This document shows, in pieces, positions 9,782-22,173 of a stretch of DNA of 64,000 nt. The notes under the pieces are model-generated. The model saw nothing but the letters and a program-made list of their open reading frames with translations. It was not told the DNA's origin and made no database searches. This stretch comes from Scytalidium lignicola (lineage: Eukaryota > Ascomycota > Leotiomycetes): NCBI GenBank assembly GCA_002812745.2, contig NCSJ02000031.1, forward strand, positions 124,001 through 188,000, written 5' to 3'. Position numbers and translations under genes: made by a program. How positions within the stretch are numbered: position 1 is the stretch's first letter; every line of letters begins with the position of its first letter.

Positions 9782-11504
9782 GTGCTAACCTGGGTAGAAG
9801 TTATGGCCATTAAAGCCCCGGTACCCAAGACAATTCGTAAAAAAGCGAGCAGTTATGAAGTAGCAATTATGATTCAGCCTGAAGGAGGAAATATTCTCCA
9901 TATCGGATCCAATATCTCTCTTGGTATTACTTCGACTGGCCTTAGCATATATGGTGAGTCTCTTATACAACCATGCACATCGGTGATGAATTAAGATCAA
10001 CGAGCCTCTACGTAATAAAAGTTTTATTAATAATAGCTAAGTTTAAGCTTGTTTTAATTTTAATTTTAATATCACTATCTCTCATCTATCTTCACTAATA
10101 AAATTATAACAGAGCTTAATAAATCTTGGACAATCTCATTTTACAACATCCTATGGGCCGAACTTGTTCAATCCAAACTAGTCATTCAGTATGCAGCGAT
10201 CTCAAAAGCAGGTTTGAAGCCAGTAACAGTGAAATACACAGTTAACCCCGAGGAGCACCAAGCCCAACAATGGATAGAGAAGCTGATGGACTTGTCATAT
10301 CAAGATTCAAAACGGCAAAAGCGTGCTAAAGTATTGATAAACCCCCACAGTGGTCAAGGAAAAGCCAATGCGTTCTTCTCCAAGAGCATCAGTCCACTTT
10401 TAAATGCTGCCAGATGCATTATCGATGTAGTAGAGACCAAGGGTCGTGGAGACGGGATTAACATTCTACAAGAACTTGATATCGATGCCTTTGACGTAGT
10501 AATCATTTGTTCTGGCGATGGTTTAGCCCATGAAGCTTTCAATGGATTAGGAAAGCGACCTGATGCAAGGAAAGCTCTCAAGAAGATTGCAATTGCACAT
10601 CTTCCGTGTGGAAGTGGAAATGGCCTGAGTCACAACCTCAATGACACTGGAAATCCCAGTGAAGCAACTCTTTCAGTCATAAAAGGCATTCGTAAACCAA
10701 TAGATCTGATCCAAATCACCCAAGGGGACAATAGAATTCTTAGTTTCTTGTCTCAGTCAACAGGCATGGGAGCAGAGAGCGATATAGCTACCGAATATTT
10801 GAGATGGATGGGTTCGGTTCGATTCAAGCTCGGTTTTGCAACGAGGATTTTGGTAAAGAAAGTATATCCAGCAGACCTTGCTCTCAAGATTGCTATTGAA
10901 GATAAGCCTTCAATTGTAGCTTATTATGAGAAGGAGATTGCGAACCAGGTTGCTGGGGGATACAACGACCAGGGAAGCCGCGCCGTTGAAGACAACAGTG
11001 ATTCTGCCGAACTACCACCCCTTAAATATGGGACTGTCAGGGACAATATACCAGAAGATTGGATGGTGATTCCATGCAATAATATTGGTACATTCTACTG
11101 CGGCAATGTTAGTATCCTTCTCCCAACATATCAGATTATTTACCTCAAATGACCCATGCTAATCCCTAAACTGCTAGCTACCATACATGGGAGCCAACGC
11201 AAAATTCTTCCCCACCGCACTTCTGAATGATGGATTAATGGACATATTAAAGATCGATGGCAACATCAGTCGTAGAGCAGCCCTCAAAGCCTATACTGCC
11301 GTAGAGGAAGATGACATGACCTTCTTCAACCTCCCCCATATAGAATACCGGAAGGTTCTAGCCTATCGGTGGATGCCGCGAGAGCAAGATAAAGGCTATC
11401 TCAGCATTGATGGAGAGAGTTATCCATTTGAGCCATTTCAAGCAGAGATCCATCAAGGTTTGGGTACTGTTATTGTAAAGAATACTCAAATAGCTGGTGC
11501 TTGA
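9782..11504 (+). CDS. LCB4: Sphingoid long-chain base kinase (DAG-kinase-fold)
   Basis: Phosphorylates sphingoid long-chain bases (dihydrosphingosine, phytosphingosine) to the 1-phosphates. Exons are 9782-9953, 10113-11107 and 11178-11504 (about 497 aa). The junctions keep frame: GAG is rebuilt across intron 1, and the second junction gives FYCGNLPYMGANAKFF. The catalytic domain has the nucleotide-binding loop VLINPHSGQGKA, then IICSGDGLAHEAFNGL (the SGDG signature) and IAHLPCGSGNGL. The C-terminal part ends in KDGYLSIDGE-type sequence (DKGYLSIDGESYP). The N-terminus is uncertain: the Met at 9803 is another candidate. A TGCTAAC...TAG acceptor-like string just before 9803 may mean an upstream exon was missed. 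DPL1, which uses the kinase product, lies 6.3 kb downstream. Confidence 0.92.
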
Positions 11505-11946
11505 GCACGCTGTAATCTTGATATTTTCCATGGCGTCAGCTTTGCTTGTGAATTAAGCTTATTAACCAGCTGATTTAGAGATTTCCATTTTAAACTTCTA
11601 AAATTCAACTTGAAAATCTGCCAGTTGTAAACCAGTCACAGTACCTGGACTCGGTGTTTCTGACTAGGGCGATACCATATGCAGTGGGGAAGGTAGCAAA
11701 GGTCAGCTACTTTCAATACTAGATTTGAACGCTCTTAAGGACAAGATGTTGTCTTTGGATTATAGCTTGAAAATAACAGTGTCTATTATATTTTTGTTTC
11801 TTTCTTTTAAGAGGAGAAGCAAGTTCAAGAAACTTAGCAAAGATGATGAACGAGGGACAGGAGAGATTATCTTAAGACACAGAATAATCATTTCCCACAG
11901 ATAGTAACCATACACTACGACTAAACAAAGTCAATACCCTTACCAT
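11505..11946. other. Intergenic, between convergent 3' ends
   Basis: About 440 bases separate the ends of the sphingoid kinase gene and the convergent aldolase-like gene. Nothing beyond untranslated sequence is visible. Confidence 0.5.
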
Positions 11947-12957
11947 TTACAATTTAAAATCCCGAATCGTTGTCCTGGCCATATCATCAAAAGCCGGCTT
12001 GGCACTAAACCATCCGGCCAACTCGTTCCCAGTATTCTGATAAGTATATTCCGCTTCAGCATCAGGAATCTTGACAGTAACTCCTCCTCTTCCAGCAGCC
12101 GCAGCATCAGCCATCAATTGTGCCCGACACGCACTTTCAAGGCTCAGGAACCAATATACCGTAGCTTCAATGCTAGCTGCACAGGTTAACAAGCCGTGAT
12201 TCAGCAAGATAGCAGCCTTCTTATTCCCCAATGCTTTAGCTATGTCTTTGCCTTCTTTTTCGTCAAGGACGATTCCATTGAATTGGTTGTAGAGACCACA
12301 GTCATTGTAGAAGTTGCAGGCGTCTTGGGTGATCATATCGATGTTTCGACCAAGACTTGAGAAGGCACGGCCATGAACGGAGTGGGAATGAGCAACGCAG
12401 TTGACGTCTGGACGGGCGGAATGAACGGCGTGATGGATCATGAACGCTGTTATTGTGAAGGAGTAGTTATTAGTTGGCTAGAAGCAATTTTCGGTAGGGA
12501 TAAGAGATAATTGAGCTGCCATACCTGCCGTGTTCATAAGTCTCACCGGACCTCCAGCAATAACATTCGCATTCTTATCCACCAAGATCAGGTCTGAAGA
12601 TTTCATGGTGGTCCATGACACGCCGAAAGGGTTAAGCCAGAAGCTAGTTGGGTCCACGGGATCCTATAAAACATTCTAGTAAGTCTATTGTTTTTAGACA
12701 ACCTTTTTACGTTGTGCTAGTGCTAGCTGGCTAAATATTTTAAGACCACAACTACTCACTCTCAGTGTGATATGTCCAGCAACACCCTCATCGAAGCCAT
12801 GCTTTGCAAAGATTCTGTAGGCTAGAGCGAGCCGTTCCTTGAAATATTCTCGGGCTTTATAGGGATCGTCAAAGACTGGGGGCATGAAGCCCTCTGGAAT
12901 CTCACCGCGCGATACTTCGCTGATCTCTTTGATATCGGCAGTGCTTGCAGGAGCCAT
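11947..12957 (-). CDS. Class II aldolase/adducin-domain protein
   Basis: Three exons, 12957-12760, 12663-12525 and 12446-11947, total 837 nt (278 aa). The fold is that of L-fuculose-phosphate aldolase/L-ribulose-5-phosphate 4-epimerase. Visible features are HGFDEGVAGHITLR near the N-terminus, the zinc-ligand motif VAHSHSVHGRAF, and the later histidine in LLNHGLLTC. These suggest the metal site is intact. Fungal members of this family are mostly uncharacterised, and a substrate cannot be deduced. The gene follows and converges on LCB4. A role in using the product of another sugar-phosphate pathway is possible but not indicated. Confidence 0.88.
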
Positions 12958-14020
12958 ATCTTTTGTATTTCGGGAGGGTTATATTGATAGAAGTCTTTTG
13001 TTTCTTTGAAGTAGAATAGAGTATTCTTGTTGAAGGAGAACCAAAGTGTTCAATGCAGATACGATGAAAGGACAGAGAGAAAGAGAAAAAGAGAGCGAGA
13101 AAGAGAAGAGAGAGAGAGTTGGCAATCAATTGATACTTCTTTAGATAGAGAACGCCACTGAATATAACCGCCGACAACTCAGCTAGATGTAGAAAGTCCT
13201 CGGCGCGATACATTAGACAAGTGTAACCCTGGAGTGCTACCAATTACAAACCGTACTTCGCTCGAGTCACCAGGATTTAGAGGACGGGGGGACTATTGAC
13301 GGAGAATACTCCTGTCCGTCTGCCCACTTCCCCGCATGGATATGGTGTTTTGGTGCAACTTCACGGGGCAGCCCCAAAAAATACAAAAACACCGAGGTTT
13401 CTCAGGAAGCCACTAATAGTGCCCGGTTGTACTGTACGTTTTAACCCGCACTTCCCCGCGTCTCCATCTAATTAATTGTTCTTACGGCCTTAACTTTGCC
13501 GGTATACAATGTCGGTATACAACCTCTGATGCGCCGACCTGACGTGGCCTACGAGGTGGTCTGAGAATCGAAAACTTCCGACTGACCCTATGCGGAATAC
13601 TTTTGGACGGGCGAACGGACATATAATTAGACAAGGCTCCTGGAAGGAACCCAGTCACTTGCAGGCGACGGATATCCAATTTCCATGTCCGGCTGAGTTG
13701 AGCAGGCAGGGATATAAACCCCATTAAATTCGAATCCGATGAATAGAATACTCTCCATGTGGGGATTCAAACTTTTATTTAAAGAGATGATCTGTCCCAA
13801 GTACGGCCGTAATGTTGATAAACCTCTTGAGCGTTTTCCAGCTCCAATATTTGTGCCCATCTCTATACCCACCATTCGGTTGCCTAAAATCCCTTCCAGG
13901 CAAAACCTCATTGTTCCTGACCAGATACGCCAAAAAATGAATATGAATCAAACACCCGATCTCAGTCCTGTTATATCCATATTATACAAAAACATCATTC
14001 CATCTGTTGTCAATTGCGAT
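12958..14020. other. Intergenic; pyrimidine-rich promoter tract of the aldolase-like gene
   Basis: A purine tract at 13066-13119 (GA-rich on plus, CT-rich on the coding strand) lies about 110-160 bases upstream of the aldolase-like start. CT-rich tracts are common in fungal promoters. The rest (13250-14020) shows no credible gene; open stretches at 13482-14035 lack family character. Confidence 0.4.
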
Positions 14021-16223
14021 TTAATCCGGGTGTAGATGTGGTAGCGGCTGAGAATCTAAGGGAAATTCGTAGTTATTCCGAAACAACGACAAATAGTTTA
14101 CGTCGACGAGCTGATTACTCCAAGTCATTGAATCTCTCCAGTCATATGGTATTTGTATCGACTCCGCCTTCGATGACCCATCTCTACCTTCATCACCAAG
14201 AGGACTCTCGTAAACCGCTTCCCTGAAGAGCTCCGGCTGCATTGAGGCATCGGATATTGAAGATGGTTGCGAAATTGGGTCATCAATTGTCATCTTGATA
14301 TTTTTGGTCAGTGCCTAATTTTGTTAATCATTTGAAATCTGGTATTTTACTTACAGCTCTGGATGAAGTATCATTCCTTGGGCTGAACTCAATTATAAGA
14401 GATGGATATGCTGCTTCGAGGTCTTGGATAAGACTCTGGGAGACCCTGGTCTCTCGAGCCAAAGCCTTCAAAAACTCAAGCAGGAAGGTAATGGGAGTGC
14501 TGAATTTGGAATCGCGCCTCACGATGAAGGAATCCGCGAATGTGATGATCGCGGAGTAGACGCAGAAGGAGGCGACGGGATGATGCTGCGTCTTGGTTAG
14601 CATGGAGAGTGTATCGAATGCAGGGATGAGGTCTAACTTTAATTATCTTTGCCTGAGATACTAGTTTTGTGAGATCATAGATTGCTGAAGCGGCTGTCAA
14701 GCACTGAGCATTACTTTCTTGGAGAAACTCTGTTACAATCGGTGAGGATCTAGTGCGGGCTATCTTCTGCGCCATACGGTGCACACGGATAGTTGCGCAG
14801 TGAACCAGAGCGTTGAAATAGTATAGATTTGCGTCCATATTATGCTTGTTGAGAACAAGATGGTGAGGTACACTGTAAACAGCCGTGAGAGTCTTTGTTA
14901 GATCGTCTCTCTTCACCCAATCACTAGGCGCTAATAGATTATCCAGAGTTGCTGGATCGAGTTGCCGAAGCTCTTTCAACTTTTGAGTAGACAGGGAATA
15001 GATGACAACTGATGCAGCCATCAAGCTTAACCTATGGCTCGCTCCACAGGCGGTTGCTTGAGATAGCGATATGCCAGGCTCCTCGATTGAGGACTCGAAA
15101 GCTTTATCGGAAGCCGGTAGGTTGACTCGTATCTATGATAACTATCAGTATCTTGTATATATTCACGGTGATTCTGATAATGGGAGAGTACTTACATCCC
15201 TCTCATCAAGCAAGCTGGGTAAACTTTGTGCAAGCATGGCGCTTTTGTCTAGAAAGAATGCAAACCAAAAAGTTCTTCTCTCTTCTTCAGCATCAATCCA
15301 GCTAAGGTTATCTCGAACCGTCTTATCTTGAAAGTAGAAAGCATTATCGAGATGATGAACCTTCGCAATTTGCAGAAGTCGGGTTGCCTGGCTTGTGTTT
15401 GTCCATGATATCGCATATCGCCCGTCTATTAGATCAAACATGGCAAGATGAAGCCAGGCTTGCGCAAGAGTAATGGTGGCTTTTCGACCCAAGGGAAATG
15501 TTGCAGAAGCGCCCTCAGCTAAGGCCCTTGCTTTCTTGTAGTAGTCGTTGCTAAAATGAGAATATCGGCCTGACACAAGGGAAGAGAGGGCCCAGATCGA
15601 ATAATGGAGAAATGTGGGAGACCACGATGGATCCTGGCTTGCATTGTATCGCTCGTAGTGCAGGATTGGCATCATTACTGGATGTACCATCTCGAGATAC
15701 ACTTTTTCTCTGTCTGGAGTTAGTATGGTGGATGCAAAAAGGCTACTAGATATTTACAGCTATATGAAATGCGAAGGCTTACAGATTACGAATAGTCTCT
15801 GGGTCTAATAGAGCAGGTGGAAGGTTTGTCTCGACCATGGCATGGTCTTCATGCGCAATTTGAGAATCTGGACTTGCAGGGCTCCTTTCAGTAGCCTCTC
15901 CTCTGACGCGCAAGAAGGATTCTACTCGTCCTAGCTCTTCAGGTTAGCCAATTCCGTTTTCAAGAAACAGGCTGTTCATAGGATGGCAGACCTAGGCGCT
16001 CCTCTAGTTCTTGTACCCGAGTTTTCTCGGTTCGTGGTTTGAAGGCGCCGGGTTTGAGGCCCATGTAGATGCATTCCTGTCCAAGTCGAATACATGACTG
16101 GCATCGTGGACGCTGTTTATCGCAACGCAGCTTTCGCTTTCGACAGAACAGACAGGCTCTCTGTATCATACCACCGCTACCGGTTCCACTAGTACCATCA
16201 CCACCACCACTTGGAGTCTCCAT
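14021..16223 (-). pseudogene. Zn2Cys6 fungal-specific transcription factor with a one-base frameshift
   Basis: Exons are 16223-15992, 15936-15783, 15709-15196, 15132-14355 and 14293-14021. The Zn2Cys6 cluster CLFCRKRKLRCDKQRPRCQSC is near residue 25, followed by a short coiled-coil-like segment (TRVQELEERL). The fungal_trans middle-homology region follows (EEERRTFWFAFFLDKSAML; VNLPASDKAFE). Exon 4 has 778 nt, one more than a multiple of three. The protein reads ...LVSQAKIIK in one frame and LDLIPAFDTLSMLTK in the next, with the switch at about 14630-14645. All other junctions keep frame, so the predicted length without the extra base is about 649 aa. It may be a recent mutation or a sequencing error rather than an old relic. 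The gene is divergent from DPL1 with 1.6 kb between them. Confidence 0.85.
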
Positions 16224-17804
16224 TGACACNTTTTTTTAAGGAGCTGGATCAGATGCACATCTGCATGCGAGGCGAGGAGGGGATTCCAGCACCGGAATTT
16301 GACGGCCGTGTACACAAGGTGAAGGGCAGCAGATGGAAAGCACTCATGAGTAGAGATGGCAAAAATTCCTCGCGTTGAAATGGCCAACTTGGAATGGATA
16401 CTGTAACAATGAGGTTGAGCGAGCCATGAGGGATGGGGATCATGGGACAGACGATGGGAAGTTTAAGATCCGAAGGTGTCTTGGCCTATTTTAGTGAGTG
16501 GGGAGGGTGACAGTCAGCATCTAGCGCCCTTATCGCAGGGGGGGAAGGCGCTATGATAAGCACCGGGACAGGCTCGACACAGGCTGACACGCCACTGCCT
16601 AGGCCTTGTGCCGGGTCAGTTACTGTAACGGCAGTGTCCAATTAATGCATCTCAACAATACACAATTATGTATTTCGACTCCATGGATTCGCCACTCAAT
16701 AATGTAGAAATCGTGCCATCCTTCATTCCTTGTGGCTGGCTTGGGAACTTCTCTGCACTCCACTCGGTAGTTATGTTATTTGAATACGGCGGCTTACTCT
16801 TACAATCTTGCAGTAAGCTAAAACTGGAGTAAGGTTTGAGCTGGAGAAAGAGAAGAAAGAGAGAAACCAATGTCAAGCAATCCATCAGTTGAGCAATCAA
16901 TGGCTCTGCACCTTCTGGAGGGAATCTGGACATGGCGAGCTAAACACAGGTCAAGTGTGGGATGTTCAGCAGGGAACTCACCGGTACGGACGCAATGTAA
17001 TTACTGTAATTAGATCTCTGTCGGCGTAGGCGGGGTGCATTGCCATCCCCTGATCTAGAAGGCTTCTAGACGCTCACCAAGGGCTTCGTTGAGCCATCCA
17101 TGTGGTGACAGAGTTTCACTTTGCTGCAAAGCCTGATGGCTTCATGGGATTACAACACCTACTTATACAGTATTACAGTAGTAGGCATAATTAAGCTAGT
17201 AGCCTCCTTCGCCTAATTCGTAGAATTTCTTGCTACATTAATTGATTACAATACCGTACAGTAACAATACAGTAATCTCAAGGAGGAAGGGCAGGCAACG
17301 CGGCAACTCGCCCCTCTTCCTCATGGCTTAAACGGACACGGGGTGATGGAGCGGCAACGGCTTCCGCCAATAGACGGACCCCATTTCCGTCTCCGTCCGT
17401 GTCCATCTCCGTCAAGTTGCAACAACTTGAAGAGCCTCGAGATAGGAAGTTGCGCTCTTCGAAACGGGTGATCAATACGTTCGGACGTAATACGATGGCC
17501 GTGATACAAGAATTTATCTAATGTCCGCTACGACGTGCAAGATGTCAACATTTGGGGTTTGTTCCAGGTGTGGCGGGGACCTGGATTCATTCATATATGG
17601 TTCACTATGTCCCAGCAATAGTTGAGAGATATATACGACTTCTAGATTCAAGACCACAGGTCACGAGCTTGATAGATGGATGCGTCTTAGTTTACAAGTT
17701 AATAAATAGGCCGAAATTGTGGATCAATCATTTCCCTACCCTTCGAGATTCTTTCTGTAAACCACGAACCGCCAAAGGCGAGTTAGAGTTTGGCTCTCTA
17801 TAAA
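16224..17804. promoter_or_regulatory. Divergent intergenic region between the Zn2Cys6 gene and DPL1
   Basis: About 1.6 kb without a supported gene. It separates the minus-strand regulator from plus-strand DPL1 and presumably holds both promoters. A single N next to a T run at 16230 lies just before the regulator's start. No specific operator was identified. Confidence 0.4.
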
Positions 17805-19636
17805 ATGTCTCAGGACCTCACATCGCCGAGGCTCCTTATCAGAGCCCAGCAGATTCTGAGCAAATCTCCAATTCCACTTCTGTTACATACCTTTGTGGTT
17901 GATCATCCAACCACACTGTGGAGCATTCACATGCAAGTTCCGTCCATATGCTTCAATCCCTCCAATATAAACTTCTAACACGCTACACTAGACTTCGGAA
18001 TTTGATATTCTCCATTTTCTTGCTCCGCTCAAGTCGCAAACTCATTCTCCAGCTCAGAGGTCGTGGTATCACTGGCACCGTGGTTGAAACCTATTATAAG
18101 ATCCGCTCTTACCTCTTCGGTCTCTTTCTGAGAATCCCCTCTGTCCGCGTCAAGGTTCAACAGCAACTTGCGAAAACCACCCAAAAGTTACAGTCAGCCC
18201 TTGTTCCATCTGGTCCTAATGTTACTAAATATCTCAACCTGCCTAAGAAAGGATGGACGCAAGAAGCTGTCCTAGCAGAGCTGGAGGAGTTGGCGACTAT
18301 GAAGCATACCCGCTGGGAGGACGGCTGTGTATCTGGTGCAGTATACCACGGTGGAAATGACCTATTGGGCCTTCAAAAAGAAGCTTATGGCAAGTTCACT
18401 GTTGCAAATCCGATCCATCCTGATGTCTTCCCTGGTGTTCGAAAGATGGAGGCCGAAGTTGTAGCTATGGTCTTGAAGCTCTTCAACTCACCTGCCGATG
18501 CTGCTGGTGTAACAACTAGTGGTGGTACGGAATCAATTCTCATGGCTTGCTTGAGTGCAAGAAACAAAGCATATGTGGAAAATGGCGTTACTGAACCAGA
18601 AATGTACGTATCCATGACAACCATCGCAGAAGCGCCGCATTAACTATCACATAGGATTGCTCCAGAAACAGCTCACCCAGCTTTTCGCAAAGCCGCTCAA
18701 TACTTTGGAATTAAGATCCACCTCGTGGCAAATCCAGCTCCAGATTACCAAGTTGACGTTCGCGCCGTAGGACGCTTGATAAACGGCAACACTGTACTCC
18801 TAGTTGGTTCTGCACCAAATTATCCCCATGGTATCATTGACGACATTGGGGGTCTCTCCAAGCTGGCCGTGAAATATAAAATCCCCCTTCATGTCGACTG
18901 CTGCCTCGGCTCATTCGTCATCGCTTTCCTAGAGAAATGCAACTACCCATCCCCTCTCTTCGACTTCCGTCTCCCTGGCGTAACTAGCATCTCCTGCGAC
19001 ACACATAAGTATGGCTTTGCTCCAAAGGGGAGCTCCACAGTCCTTTACCGCAATGGTACACTCCGAAGCTACCAGTACTTCGTCGTACCTGATTGGTCTG
19101 GCGGGTTGTACGCTTCTCCGTCTATGGCTGGCTCTCGTCCTGGCGCCTTGATCGCAGGCTGCTGGGCGAGTATGATGAACATGGGTGAAGACGGTTACAT
19201 GGCTTCGTGCAAGCAAATCATCCAAACAACTAGACAAATCACAAGTGTGATCCGTTCAAACTCTGATCTGTCCGTAATTGGCAACCCGCTCGTCTCTGTC
19301 GTAGCGTTTACCTCGCCAACACTTGATATCTACGATATAGCAGATGCCATGAGTACTAAGGGATGGCATTTGAATTCCTTGCAAACCCCGCCCGGAATCC
19401 ACATTGCTGTCACGATGCCCATTGTTCACGCTTGGGAATCCTTGATGGCAGACCTGAATACTGTAGTGGAGGAGGAGAAGATGAAAGAAAAGCAGAGAAT
19501 TGCGGAAGGAAAAGATGCGAAGGGGAAGAATAAGGGAGATAATGCAGCATTGTATGGAGTTGCTGGGACCTTGCCTAATAAAAGCGTTGTTGCAGACATT
19601 GCGACTGCGTTTTTGGATACTTTGTATAAGACTTAA
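17805..19636 (+). CDS. DPL1: Sphingosine-1-phosphate (dihydrosphingosine phosphate) lyase
   Basis: A PLP-dependent ER-membrane enzyme that splits phosphorylated long-chain bases into a fatty aldehyde and phosphoethanolamine. The main coding part runs from about 17918 to 18603, then 18655-19636 (intron with GTACGT donor; ATG rebuilt across it to give PEMIAPETAHPAF). Conserved segments include MKHTRWEDGCVSGAVYHGG, TSGGTESILMA, HVDCCLGSF and the PLP lysine in THKYGFAPKGSS. The N-terminal helix (LRNLIFSIFLLRSS) would be the membrane anchor. The first 30-40 codons from the ATG at 17805 lie in a different frame from 17918 onward. A very short intron (about 40 nt, ending at GCAAG near 17940) or a one-base shift must join them; I cannot decide which. 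The Cys in HVDCC replaces the more usual Ala. Confidence 0.93.
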
Positions 19637-20105
19637 AAGATATACTATACGGCTGGCATAGATGAGGGGTTTGGCGCATTCGATGTCTAGATATCATTTC
19701 TTTTTTTAGTTATCTTGTTTCCTCTACTCAATGCATAACTACCTATTTTTCTATCGATCTAGTTAAGCTTCTGAAGTATTTAAGATTGAATGGGTTCAGA
19801 ACCCACATCAAAACACTTCATCTAGTAAAAATCCGTACGTTTGACATTTACTCGCTACAACAGAGCATGCACATGACAAAACCAAGAAACGATAGAGAAA
19901 TAGACATAACGTCAAAAACATTTTCCATTCCTTCATTTTAGTGTACCGTTTCAGAATCGACATGAAAAAAAGGGGTGGAAACAAGAGAGCATCACCCCTT
20001 TTTAAATATTTCCCCCTTCTAAAGTTCCCAAAATTTCTATACCGCAACATCCAAATAATGCATGTTTCGATTTTCTCCCCACATCTAATCTAAATACCCT
20101 CAAAA
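19637..20105. other. Intergenic, convergent 3' ends of DPL1 and SSZ1
   Basis: About 470 bases of AT-rich sequence with T-rich tracts and no gene; consistent with two 3' untranslated regions. Confidence 0.5.
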
Positions 20106-21937
20106 TTAAGCAGAACTTAATGTACCCCTGACACCTCCCTTTCCACCAACTTCCCGTGCCGTAATGGTGGCAGACAGATCCGCAGCCACGTTTATCATCA
20201 CCTCGATTTTCCCTCCCTTCTGGACGCCATGTACTGCGATCTCTGCAAGGGTATTGCCTACTTTCCACACCTTCTCCCGCTGTTCTTCCGGCTCCTCCTC
20301 GTCGCTGTCCTCCTCGGAGTCGTCATCAGAGTCAGATGTCTCAGCTTTAGTTCCGTTGGATTTTGGCTCCGGCTTCGTAACTTTGATGTGTGATCCTCCC
20401 TCGACGATCTTCACTAATACATCGCCACCATCCTTTGGCGCTGCGATATGGATTGTCCGGCGGGCGGGAACAGCTGTCTCTGCGGCAATGATGGGCTGGA
20501 AAACTCCCTGGGATGGGTCTTCTGATATGGATAGAACACCAATTGCGTTGGTAAGATGCTTCACTGTGGTAACGGCAGCATGGGTAGATTGTTCAATGTC
20601 TTCGGCTGCGTACTCCTGGATTAAAGAGGCCTGTAGGGCAGCACCCCTAGCCTGTAGCTCTGAAGGGTTGATGGCAGAGGAAGTTGTCGATGGTGCTAGG
20701 ATAGTTGTAGTCTCGGGGAAGATAGATTGGAAGTTTGACGCAATCCTTGGGGTATGGGATGTACCACCAGAAAGTATGACTTCATCAATATCCAAAACAT
20801 CAAAACCAGCCTTCTTCACTACGGCCTCAGCTAATCTGTTAAAGCCGTCGAAAACCTTCCGTGCTATCGTCTCATATCGTAATCTGTTGATCGTTGAGGC
20901 AAAGTCGATACCATCAGCTAAGCTCTCTACGCTGAAGCTGGCATTTGTTCCGATACTGAGCGCCTTCTTAGTAGCCTCAGCCTCTAGCTTGAGTTTTGCC
21001 AAACTTCGGGCATTTTCTCGAGGATCTGTCTTATTCCACTTGATGAATTCTTTGGCGAAATGATCCTGTAAAACCTGATCTAGGTGTACGCCAGCAAACT
21101 CGTAATCATGAGCAGTAGCTAGGATGGTATACATTCCTCCACGAGAGGCGATAACAGCCACGTCTGATCGGGTTCCACCGAGGTCTGCTACAAGCACGGT
21201 CTTGTCCGATACTGTGCTATCAGTTCGGGCATCATATGCGAGGGTAGCGGCAATCGGTTCATGAATAAGCTGTAGAACTTCGATACCTGCAGCGTTGGCA
21301 GCCTTCGTTATCGCAGCCTTTTGCGAATCACTGAAGTTTGTGGGAATGGTAATCACTGCAGCGTTGACGGTTTTGCCCAAGAAGTCAGAGGCAGATTTCG
21401 CAAGGCGTTTAAACTGCCGGGTTGCAACCTCGGAAACGGCGACAGTGGATGGAGTATCGCCTTCATGGTCCTGTATCGTGAACACAATAGTGCCGTCTTT
21501 TTCTTGTGGGTGAGCGGAAGCATGTGTGTGAGTTGGATCTATGGATTTAAAGCTATGAAATATTAGCATACATCCTCCTATAACGTATAGTATATAGTAT
21601 AGCGCACTCTTGACCAAGAAAATCCCTGAAATATGCCACGGTATTTTTGCTATTTCGGACTAGTTGTTGCTTAGCTTGTTGGCCGTTGAATTCTTCACCG
21701 TCGACGTAAGACAAGATGGATGGGATCTGACGATCTATTAATGTTAATGAGCGGCCTGTGCGTAATTTTTAAAAATATAGATGGACACTACTTACCACCA
21801 TCCTCGTTGGCAATGACCTCAGCCTTGTCCTCGATAGTGGTGTAGGCGATTGAGCTGTTGGAATTGCCAAAAGCGATACCAATGGCTACCCGCTCTCCAG
21901 GCGTCGAGCCATTTGTCTGGCCCTCCTCTCCGGCCAT
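20106..21937 (-). CDS. SSZ1: Ribosome-associated Hsp70-like chaperone Ssz1
   Basis: Three exons, 21937-21796, 21734-21608 and 21552-20106, total 1716 nt (571 aa). Ssz1 pairs with Zuo1 as the ribosome-associated complex and helps nascent-chain folding. The Hsp70 nucleotide-binding domain is seen: AIGIAFGNSNSSIAY, AVITIPTNFSDSQKAA, LIHEPIAATLAYD, VLVADLGGTRSDVAV, VILSGGTSHTPRI. The Asn-Ser phosphate loop and GGTRSD differ from canonical GGGTFD, as expected for Ssz1, which does not need ATP hydrolysis. The substrate-binding region is short and holds an acidic stretch (SDSDDDSEEDSDEEEPEEQ). The second intron uses a GTGCGC donor, which is unusual but gives a clean LGQDFKSIDP junction. It shares a 236-bp promoter with RRP40. 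Confidence 0.95.
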
Positions 21938-22173
21938 TTTATACAAATAAGACCGTATTGACCGAAATTGGCGGAAGGCTGAGTCGAAAATAAATAAGTG
22001 GTAGTTTTTCCTTTGGACTTTTTTGAATCTCGAACNTTTTTTCCTATCGTTGCCAGAAATTTCGCTAGCGCCGTTTGTGCCCGCCCCACATTCAATAAGG
22101 CTGACAAGTCTTGCCCTCTTTTATACTGGGAACGACCTCAATACCCTAGTTCCTATTTAAACTTATATATGAA
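21938..22173. promoter_or_regulatory. Short bidirectional promoter SSZ1 / RRP40
   Basis: Only 236 bases separate the start codons of two divergent genes for translation and RNA processing. An N next to a T run sits at 22036. No named element was recognised. Confidence 0.6.
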
